A DNA stretch of 64,000 bases, from positions 558,001 through 622,000 of the forward strand of contig JAAKBF010000010.1 of NCBI GenBank assembly GCA_012656075.1. The letters are read 5' to 3'. This DNA comes from Phytophthora hibernalis (lineage: Eukaryota; Oomycota; Peronosporomycetes; Peronosporales; Peronosporaceae). Positions 55,378-64,000 of this stretch are shown piece after piece (the stretch's first letter is position 1; the number at the start of each line of letters is the position of its first letter). The translations under genes were made by a program, and so were the position numbers. Below the pieces are notes generated by a model, which saw nothing but the letters and a program-made list of their open reading frames with translations, made no database searches and had not been told where the DNA came from.

Positions 55378-57007
55378 ATGGTGATGGCGTCACATTTCCT
55401 GTGTGCGGCTATTGTGTTTTCAACACTGGTACTTCAGGCCGCTCACGTAGGCGCACTGGAGAATGGAGTGTATACCGAGCGCACTCGTCACAATAATACG
55501 ACAGAATGGCCAGCTCTACGATTTCATTTCAAGCTCAAGCGCAAGTCCATGAACGTGTTTGGGCTGTCGGATTTTATCATCTACGCTAATCCCGCCAAGT
55601 CAAGAGATGGCGACCAAGTGCTGTATAACGCGTTTGGACAATTCGAGCAAGACACTGCAATTTTTAACTTCACTTTCGTCGACGGCATCGCGTACTACAG
55701 TAGGTATCCGTCGGTGAGGTGTATGGACATGGAGGCAGACACTATTCCGCCGATCAACGCCATCGTGACGGCAGTCAACATGGCCACTCCTGTATCGAGT
55801 GTCCCAGGAAGTGGAATCGATTGTCCTAGTGGAAGTTCAGCACCCCGTAGAAGACCGAGTATAGCAGCCACTCTAATAGTTTATTTCAGGTTTCGGTGAA
55901 CAGTATCACCTTTGGATTGTGCGCTTCAGGCTCGCTCGGGTTTTCAATGTACGGCAGCGATATGGACATCGATGTGGAATATCTGAGCAGCCACGTGGAT
56001 ATCGAGGCACCGATCTTGACTTCTAACGAGAAATGCACGTCTTCAGTGTCGACAACGTTGATTACAGCAGTTGGAGAAGCTCTCCTTACCGGAGAATCTG
56101 TTCCTGTGAGTAGTAGCAGGAGACTGAAGGCGGAGCTAAGCATTCCATGGGGTAGTTGTTCATGCAAGTCAACACCACGCCCATGCATTTTTATTCACGG
56201 AATGGGAACCACTACGGAGGAGCCGAGAACGTGGACTCATATCCGTCGTATTGGGCAAATATGACGGAGCACGGGCCTTGTTGTTCGTCCGTCAAGTATG
56301 CAGTACTCAATACTGTGAACAATACGTGGACGAGCGATGCACTGCAATATAAAGTGTGTGAGCGAGCTCTTGCAGTGAGTGAAACAAGTACGAAGACGTT
56401 AATTGCTGATACTATCCTCGTTACGCACTCAATGGGGAGTCTCATGCTCAGTGGTGCGATCGCCACGGAAAGTGCCGTCTTGATTCCAGTACGACCTGGA
56501 TCGGTTTAGCAAGTCCGATGCGAGGAAGTATGGCATCCGATTATGTCCAAGACTCGTGCTCAGCAAATTCAAAAGCCAATTATGTCGTGAGATCGATGGT
56601 GAAAAACAGTGGAAGATGTCCTCCAACGACTGCGTTAAAGGGCTTGGCGTACGAAGGTAAAGGTCATTGCTCCTCCACGATGAATGCAGCGTACAAGGCA
56701 GCCCAAGAAGCCTATCGATCGAATGTGTATGCGCTCATGTGCAGCAACGGATTTTCTGGTTTACTCTCGTCAGATCAGTGGGGTTCTGGGTACTAGGATT
56801 GGTAGTCCCCACAGGTCTTTTCATAACGACGGCATGGTAGAATTCCATAGTTGCTCTGCTGGAATTTCAGAGAGCAAGTTCGGCAACAAATGGAGTGATC
56901 GCTTCTATAAGACGAAGCTCAATCACTATGACATGCAATTTATCCACGGTGACGTTCTTCTGAATTCATCCAAGATGCCTGTAAAGTGGTTTGAGTGTCT
57001 ACTCTGA
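55378..57007 (+). pseudogene. secreted alpha/beta-hydrolase, copy F (several breaks, short insertion)
   Basis: ATG 55378 (or 55384) opens a signal peptide (ASHFLCAAIVFSTLVLQAAH). The N-terminal module is complete (TEWPALRFHFKLKRKSMNVF) except that about 45 nt of extra sequence (55837-55882) separates the CPSGS block from VSVNSITFGLC. The hydrolase part has SCSCKSTPRPCIFIHGMG, a frame break at about 56222, HGPCCSSVKYAVL, elbow LVTHSMGSLMLSG, a further break near 56475, and two more near 56770-56800 before FHNDGMVEFHS. The end KMPVKWFECLL is intact. Most breaks equal one missing base. It lies 22 kb from the A-E cluster, so it either dispersed or was separated by transposon insertions. Confidence 0.75.
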
Positions 57008-57602
57008 TACAGAGTGGTGAAACTGAAGCTATCGATGACTATCTCGCCAAGTTGGCTTCGCTGTTTTGATGTATATGGGCATCACTGGACTGTAACCGTA
57101 CAGTAAGTTACATATCAGAGTGTACTACTTTTACTGAAGTAGTATAATTAACATTTTAATGTTTTGAAGGTAAACCTTTAAAATAGCTAGATGTTGGCTA
57201 GTGCTGAAAATTGCCCAGAGCTATTTGGGAACGCAAAGGTCGCGGTTGCGCGCTCTTCTTGCACGAAACTAGGTCGCTGAAGAAACTTTTTAATACAAAA
57301 ATGCCAGGCTGGTTTTATCACTGATAAATAACGATGATAATATCATCGATAGCCTCCGGAAGTATCATAGTACTGTATTATAGTACTATGATATTTGCTG
57401 AGGCACTTTTGATAAAAATCGATTTTCAATATCGACTTTAGCAAGGATCACCTAAGTTTGCAGCCCATTCATTTACAAAAGACAAGTCAAAAACTAGTCA
57501 GGGTTGCAAACGAACCCAAATGGAGGCTGCAAACAAATACAACGTGTTGCGAAGCAGGTATCGAAGCCTTACTGAGGGTTTCCAAAGAAGTGGACGGAGG
57601 GA
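57008..57602. other. AT-rich intergenic with a small hairpin
   Basis: No gene. ATCATAGTACT at 57364-57374 pairs exactly with AGTACTATGAT at 57382-57392 around a 7 nt loop. Confidence 0.5.
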
Positions 57603-60512
57603 TTGAGACGCATCGCTACGAAACCTAATATTTGGCGTTTGGTTCTCCGAACTGACCCGCCTGCTAAAGTTCCGCCGTACAAGCTGCAGTTAAAACCCGG
57701 TGCGAACCTTTCCTATGCACCTCTTCAGAGTACCGTTCTGAAGGAGTTCAACAAGATGCTTGTTGATCTCGGTTGCGTATACAAAAACCCAAGTAGCCGT
57801 TGGGAATATGCTGCTTTACCACCTCCGGAAGCCAAAGTCGGACGATTTTCGGCAAGCCCTCGACTACAAGCCTCTCAACTCGATGACTGAAACCATTGCG
57901 GGATGATGCCCAATCTGAAGAGCAGGCTGGAGCGCGCGTGGGGCAAGAAGCATTTTGGGTTGTTTGATTTCATCCGTAGTTTTTAGCATCTTGTGGTGGA
58001 GAAAGGGAGCAAGGAGAAGCTTTCGTACATGCCAGACGAAGGGTGTTCACGCCGACACGTGTCAGGCAAGGAAGTTGCGACTCCGCTCTCCATTTTCAAG
58101 TGTCCATGGAGGATTGCTTTGAGGAGTTGCGCAATAAGTTCTTACTGATATGGATCGATGACTTGCTGCTCTTTGCGGACATGATTGAAGAGTACCTGTC
58201 GGTTCTGGAGAAACTGTTTGATTTGGTGCACAAATTCGGATTGAAACTGAGTTTGAAGAAGTCATCGATCTATCAGACATCTGTAACTTGTTGTGGAAAA
58301 GTCATTGACCAGAATGGCATTCGCCATGACCCTAAGATAACCAAATGACTCTCATCGATGCCTCTGCCGACAACAGATGGTCAATTACAATAAATTATCT
58401 GCGCGACTAACTGGATGAGAGACTCACTCATTGACTATGCCCGCATTGTCCAGCCATTGCTGCAGCGACTAGATGTGGCACTTAGTGGAAAACGGAAAAC
58501 GAAGCGGGTTGCCTCAGGTATATCGGTGAATTTGAACGAGGTTGAGGTAGACAGCTTCAACAACGTCAAACCGCTGCTGCACAAGTCAGCACAGCTAGCA
58601 TATCCTCGTGATGGAGCAACTTTGTCCTTGTTCGTGGACGCCAGTGACTACGGATGGGCGTCAATCCTGACACAAGTTGCTGTCTGGACACCTGGAGTGG
58701 CCGTCACTGACCAAGCCCATGAGCTGTTTTTATGCAAGGGTGGCACTTTTATGGCGCTCAGAAGCACTGGAGCGTCATTGAGAAGGAAGCCTATCCTATT
58801 GTCATCTCTTGTGATTATTTGCTGTTGCGACCTGGTGGTTTTAAGGTCTTTTGTGACCATCGAAACCTGATTCACGTATTTGCACCCGGCCAAGAGATTA
58901 AGAAGTATGTCAGAGGTAAACTGCTACGATGGTCCGTAAAACTGGTGAAATTTCGACACACCATTTTGCGCATTGAAGAAATCAACAACCTGTGGGCCGA
59001 TATGATAACTCGTTGGGGGTAGAAGTTTACCTACGACTACTGTGACGTTCAAGCGAGCTATCAGATCGCAGGCTCGTGCATCGCGGCGTATTGTTGCGTC
59101 CATTGTATCAAGATGGATTTACTTGGCCTACACTAAGAGAGATAGCTGCGACACATAGAGTGCACGCCAGCACTGTCCCAGTGAGTTGTGTGCAAAATGG
59201 TAATTGTGTGCAATGGTTTGAGGACGCTATTTGGATTCCTGCTGCAGCCACAGCTCTCATTCAACGATTTCTGATTGTCGCCCACTGCGGGGCACATGGT
59301 CACCGTGGTGAGACTGTTATTGTGAATCATCGTGAGCGAGTGTTTTCGATCGATGGGTTGGCCAAGGAGGTTAGGCGTTTTCTACGATCCTGCTTGCTAT
59401 GTCAGTATGATTAAGGAGGCAGAATTATCCCTCGTCCGTGGGGAGAGTTGTACCGTGCTGACACCCGCAATGGAGAACTTCACTTTGATTTCCTATATAT
59501 GGGTGATGGATTTGGAACATGCAAATATTTGCTAGTGCTGAAAAACAATTTCAGTCTCTTTGTGAGTTAGTTGCACGCGATACCCCGACGAGTGAAGTTA
59601 CAGTTGAAGCTTTGTTTGGATGGCACAGTCAGTTTTGGTTTGCCGCCTGTGTGAATCAGTGATAACGGTTCGTACTTCAAGAACCAAGTAGTGACCGAAC
59701 TCTGCAAACGACTGAAATGTCAGCTAAAGTTTGTTGTGGCATACAGTCCATGGGTGAATGGCTCAATTTAACGAGCGAACCGAGACATTTTACAAGTTTT
59801 GCGCACTATGGTACTGGAGTACCGTATCTCTCACAAAGATTGGATGTACTTGATTCCTTTGGTTTAAGGCAACATGAACCACTCGCTGTTGGCCTCACTA
59901 GCAAATAGAGCCCCCGTTGAGGTATTTACCGGTTTACCGTATCCAGTACCCACGCACGTACGGTTTCTACCCGACGAAAAACCACGAAATGTATCGATTG
60001 AGGGAACGTCGATCGAGCAATCATTGACTCGTCTATGCGCCAATATTGAGAAGATGCATCGACAGGTGCCAAACAAACGTGAGGAGATCACCCTACTGAA
60101 CAAGAGACTTTCCAAAGGATTTGCAGAAGTCAACTTCATTGTGGGTGATTATGTGCTGCAATCACGTGTAGATGAGCGACGTCACAACAAACTACTGGTG
60201 ACCTGGATTGGCCCCTATGTAGTGACTCGTGCAGACACGCACTCATTTCGTGTTCGGCATTTGGTGACGGGCCAGGAACAAGATGTCCATACATCTTGGC
60301 TAAAGTTCTACACTGATAGTGACTTGGATGTCACCGATGAGTTGCTGGAGCATGTGGCAGCCCAGGGTATTGTTGTAAAGGTGGAGCGGCTGGTCAAACA
60401 CCGCCGGAACAAGTACATCCATAATTGCGAGCTCTTGTGGTTTGGAGGAGATCTGCTCTCCACCTCCACCGGCTCCAGCATCGTCGCCAACGTGGCTGTA
60501 GCTTTAACATAA
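57603..60512 (+). pseudogene. Ty3/Gypsy pol with chromodomain-like tail, heavily broken
   Basis: Order along the strand: RT fingers (VPPYKLQLKPGANLSYAPLQ, LVDLGCVYKNPSSRW) at 57660-57810; RT palm with WIDDLLLFA at about 58151 (the YxDD position) and FGLKLSLKKSS; RNase H with LFVDASDYGWASIL at 58629, HWSVIEKEAYPIV at 58755 and VFCDHRNLIHVFAP; integrase with a His/Cys zinc region (HCGAHGHRG, CLLCQY) at 59285-59405, core Asp in FDFLYMGDGFG and DNGSYFKNQ; and a C-terminal chromodomain-like end (VVKVERLVKHRRNKYIHNCE). Many stops and frame changes. The last frame (59874-60512) is open for 212 codons. No LTRs were identified, so the ends are unknown. Confidence 0.85.
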
Positions 60513-60893
60513 CATAATCCGATACATTTTACCAAACTGAAATAGTGAGATGTGAAGTTGGTGACTTGAAGTATGATGCAAATACCTGATAGTCAGCGAG
60601 CAAGTTGTGGTCAAGGCTGGGGGATTGTAGCGTGGGGCTCAGGTGTAAAGCCTTGCTCTCATTGCACTTTGATCAGTGACTGCGGTTGCAGTCCTGACCA
60701 GCTGGTACTAGTTGCAGTTGCAGTTGTAGTAATACTTATTAAGGTTATCACAAGAAGTGCCTAGATGGCGAGCTACTCGGTGCGATGGCGAGGCCTGGTG
60801 CATTAGTTTAGACACTTTCCTTTTTGCTTTCCAACAAGCAATACAATCGGCAAAGACTAGCTTACGGAAGTGCCAGCTTCCCCAACAACGTGT
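60513..60893. other. intergenic, nothing recognised
   Basis: No gene or repeat. Confidence 0.4.
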
Positions 60894-61893
60894 TTATTTG
60901 TTTTTGTCTGTGGACGTACTACACGTTCCATAGAGCGATAGTGACTCCAACTTCGGCTTAACGTCGTCTCCAAAAACTCGGAAGAACGGGTCGGCAAACG
61001 GCACCACAGCCCAGCTAAAGGTTCTCAAATTGGTGCATTCGGCATTGAAGTCCGCCCATGCCTCCAGTGAAATACCCACATTTCCTATTGAGCGTCTCCG
61101 TACGAAATAACTTGCTTGCATCCATCCAAGTACTCGACTTGAGAACAGAATTTCATCACCACTTCCAGAAACTCGGTACTGCTCCGAAATCTCTCCACTT
61201 CATTTCTCGTCGGCAGCGTCAATTGGCGCAATCCATTTCCTCTCTCAAACCACGTTTCCATGGCAGCATACAACGCCGTCATCAACTTTTCAATTGGAGC
61301 ACCTTCCATCGGGTTGTAACTTCCAAGGTACGTATCCTCGTATGCCCGCGACTAGGCAAAATGAGCGCTTCCAACTTTTGACAATTTTTCGAAGCCGCTT
61401 CCAAAATTTCTGGAATGTGTCGACTCACCAGCGAAGTTTTGGTCAGTTCGAGACGCGTCAAATTGGATAAGTACCCAAAAATACGTGCCCAATCCACGTC
61501 GGTTTGGTCCAAAGTCGTTGGTTGCGGGTCGTAGAAGCTTCGGTCTCCTTTACCCAAAGTCAGCCGCAAGTTGCGCACTTTTGCTGGGTCTCCGCCAATT
61601 GGTACATTGGTGGTACCTCATTTTGGGTCATGGCCCCATCTGTACCCAAATCCAAAGTGGCTGCAGAGCGGTTGGCGACGTCATTGCGCGCCAATTGCAA
61701 CGACGTTTTGCACACTTGCGCCACTTTGTGCAACTCTTGCAGATGGAGGGTACGCGTAGGGGACCAATTGCGACTTCAGACCGAAGACTGCAAACTCCAA
61801 AATGTACGAGAAAATGGGCGCGGGCAGGGACAGGAGCGTGAGAGTCATTGGACTGCACTGCGACTTGGTTTGACCTTTCTTGAGTGACGACAT
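60894..61893 (-). pseudogene. F-box/LRR-like protein, broken
   Basis: The minus-strand ATG 61893 starts LLSLPAPIFSYILEFAVF, which resembles an oomycete F-box-like N-terminus. After a frame change near 61650, leucine-rich units follow: VRNLRLTLGK, FGYLSNLTRLELTKTSLVS, ILEAASKNCQKLEALILPS. Another change near 61320 leads to MEGAPIEKLMTALYAAMETW, LRQLTLPTRNEVERF and FCSQVEYLDGCKQ. A last change near 61085 gives CTNLRTFSWAVVPFADPFFR, then KPKLESLSLYG, before a stop at 60894. The pattern (leucines every 2-3 residues with N-x-L) is clear. Such proteins usually recognise partners in ubiquitin ligases; this copy has three frame changes. Confidence 0.7.
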
Positions 61894-63419
61894 TAGAAAT
61901 TTGAGGACTGGAGATCGTCAACCGGCTCTTGGTATTGTTGGTGTGGACTACATAATAACATCATAACCAGATTTTTGTAAGTTTTTGCCATCTGAGTCGC
62001 AAAAATCTACATGGAAAAAATCGCAGGATAAACCATGCTTTGAGAAAAGAGCGCATGGGTGGTTCACCGGGTTTAGATCCTGTTCTTTCAGCTAAAAGCT
62101 GAAAGCACAACGGTTTCTAAAGGGGCCCGATTTGTTTTTATTGATTTTTAGCTCGATTTCGCAGTTTTGCAGGCAGTTTTAATCCATTTGACCTCGAGTT
62201 TGTATGGCTCGCGCTCGCATGGCAGGGTCGGGCAAGGCGTAGTAGATCTAGGACATCAAATCCTGGGTTAACCTGCTGCTGAAAGACGAAGAAGCTCTAG
62301 GACACTTCCAAGCAATACGATGCTTGGATGGTGTTGAGCACGCCGCAGATTTTGAGACGGGTTGTCTTGAAGGACAATTCATTGAAATATGCAACACCGC
62401 CATGGTGCAATTTGGAGCAGCAAATATGGAAGGGCTGTATAGTGTACAACTCCTTTGCATGACCGCCCCTCTATGATAGTTGTTCAGGTATCGCAGTCCA
62501 CTAGCATCGACAGCTCCGCAATTGCAATCACGAACAATTTCGATGTTGATGCCGCAGCACTGGTGTTACGAGCTGCACAACGTTCCTTTTGACTGTAATG
62601 ACCACATATCAATTGGTGTGCCCATGTGAAGAGCTTGTTCAACGACTTGAACATCTCCATTTCTGCTAATGTATAGCTGTATACCATGTAGTTAAATGAT
62701 TGCGTGGTGCTACCGGAAATGTGCTGCACTTAAATGTTGCGCTGGCACAATACTATGATGTGGAGTACGTATTAATATGTCGGGCTGCGGCACATCAGAG
62801 TGGTGTTGTGCACAAATATTTGTGAAAGGTTGCCGAAAGCTAATACTTGTTCTTGCGAAAGCTTGCAGAAAACTAAAAAAATGCAGAAAACTATAAAAAG
62901 GAGATAAATAACTGAGCTGTAAAAAGGAACTGAGCTGAAAATCTCATGCGCTTGCAGCGCGCTACTGTTGTTTTTATTTTAAACCATTCTTAGGGGCATT
63001 GGCCATTATTACTGGCCCATTAAAAGAAAAGGCTCGTTTAAAACAAGGGTCATTAAAGGGGAAGACTGCTGATTTATTTCTGTTGATCTATGACTCTGAG
63101 GGCCTCTGTAGTCAATCCTATAGCTAGTCCTATACGTAAATACAAATATCCAGTGTGAACACATCCCAGTATGTGATCCCGTACCCGGCTCTATAAGACC
63201 GAGGGTACGAAACTGAAATGGGTACAAACGAGGGTTTGTACCATCGCCCGGAAGTTTATTATACCCGGCCGAGACCTCGGTCACTATCACTCCTATGTCA
63301 CTACCGCGCGGGGAATGAGATAAACCAATCGGGTGGCGTTATCGCGTTTCACCGAAAGGCACAACGTCGGTAATCGGGTGTCCGAACTGTGACCGCTTGG
63401 CCCCAAAACCCAACACCAC
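61894..63419. other. intergenic; possible retroelement leader near the end
   Basis: Nothing coding is recognised. CTTTCAGCTAAAAGCTGAAAG at 62095-62115 is a small perfect hairpin. 63100-63300 contains repeated GGGTA/TACCC motifs (GAGCCGGGTACGGGATC on the minus strand) that could belong to the LTR of the Gypsy copy that follows. Confidence 0.35.
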
Positions 63420-64000
63420 ATTCTAGAGACCATCAAGGGCTTTTCCAAGCCATGAACGATCTTGATCGACTCTGGGGCGTCGGGCAACTATGCTCGGCGC
63501 TCCACGGTGGAAGGAAGTCAGCAGTATGCTGAGGCGCTAGTGGCGAGTGTGAGTGGTACAATTACCGTCCGTCTCGCGACGGGAACCTGTGTCACAGTAC
63601 CGAAGGTGCCTGTGGACCTGGGTGTGAAGTATCTTGACTTCGACAGTATCGAACGCTGTCTGGTCTTGTACCTGGATTCGAGGTATGATCTCATTCTTGG
63701 CATGGCCTGGCTGGAACGGCATGAACCATGGATTGACTGGAGGTCGAAGACCTTGGGCGCAACGCGTTTTTCCCTGGCGGAACTTTGACGAGTCGTGAAC
63801 CCACCTCTGCTAGGAAGCAAAAGCGCTATTGGCGCGAGCACTGGACCGAGTCGGTCAATGTGCTAGATATTGGTGTGTCGGAGTTAGTCGACACTAAGGC
63901 TATCTTGGACAGCGGTTCCGAGCCGTGCTCGAGGACGGTTGGTGGAGCGGCACGTAATCCGCTAACCGGCGTTCGTTGTGATATCGACGTCTCGTTGCAT
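63420..64000 (+). pseudogene. Ty3/Gypsy pol start (retropepsin), continues beyond the window
   Basis: The plus frame reads HILETIKGFSK, a TGA, then TILIDSGASGNYARR with the aspartic protease D-S-G-A. It continues LVASVSGTITVRLATG, KYLDFDSIERCLVLYLDSRY and DLILGMAWLERHEPWIDWRS, all typical of oomycete Gypsy pol. A stop at 63788 is followed in another frame by ALTSREPTSARKQKRYWREH, which runs to the window end. Gag is not visible upstream beyond a few residues. The element must extend past 64000. Confidence 0.8.

Noticed and set aside
63100..63420. Possible 5-prime LTR of the Gypsy copy at the end of the window
   Set aside because: The partner LTR would lie outside the window and no TG...CA pair with a tRNA primer site is visible.
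1..64000. CRISPR array, tRNA, rRNA or bacterial operon structure
   Set aside because: No regularly spaced direct repeats, no cloverleaf and no ribosome-binding sites were seen. Introns and effector motifs point to a eukaryote.

Overview
The window looks like a gene-poor, transposon-rich compartment of a plant-pathogenic oomycete genome, most likely Phytophthora or a close relative. The strongest clues are two broken RxLR-EER effector genes, one with a series of W/Y-type helical repeats. Others are 60-85 nt GT-AG introns inside the MULE genes, a bZIP-related gene of a type I associate with oomycetes, and a dense, decayed mix of Tc1/mariner, MULE, hAT, PIF/Harbinger, probable piggyBac, Gypsy and LINE sequence. 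The genus assignment is inference; no rRNA, tRNA or housekeeping gene is present to confirm it.

Layout. 0-6.9 kb: a complete Tc1/mariner element with TA target duplications, a second DDE remnant, and a PIF/Harbinger transposase remnant converging on a Myb/SANT-like gene. 8-13 kb: minus-strand retroelement pieces (RT fragment, gag-like ORF). 14.0-18.85 kb: a large MULE gene (zinc-binding N-terminus, DDE core, SWIM finger, Ulp1-like C48 peptidase) interrupted by a 1,153 bp Tc1-type element whose TA-bounded ends can be placed to the base. 19.6-20.4 kb: an 808 bp TA-flanked MITE-like element. 21.1-33.7 kb: five copies (A-E) of a secreted alpha/beta-hydrolase family, with a sixth copy (F) at 55.4-57.0 kb. 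34.3-39.4 kb: a broken coiled-coil protein gene, a hAT remnant and a broken bZIP-type gene. 40.5-46.2 kb: the two RxLR loci with foldback and dispersed repeats between them. 47.3-55.1 kb: a second MULE, a hAT N-terminal half and two LINE RNase H fragments. 57.6-64 kb: a decayed Gypsy pol with a chromodomain-like tail, a broken LRR gene, and the start of another Gypsy pol running off the window.

The most notable locus is the hydrolase family. A typical copy has a signal peptide, a roughly 230-residue N-terminal module I do not recognise, a Cys-rich linker and a lipase-like domain with an H-S-M-G nucleophile elbow. One copy keeps only the signal peptide and hydrolase part, one has Tyr in place of the nucleophile Ser, and one has lost the elbow. 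Nearly every protein gene here is interrupted. Many breaks are single-base losses, often beside short homopolymers, so pseudogenisation and consensus error must be separated before any copy is called dead. Two palindromic octamers, TACCGGTA and TACATGTA, recur far more often than chance across the non-coding sequence.
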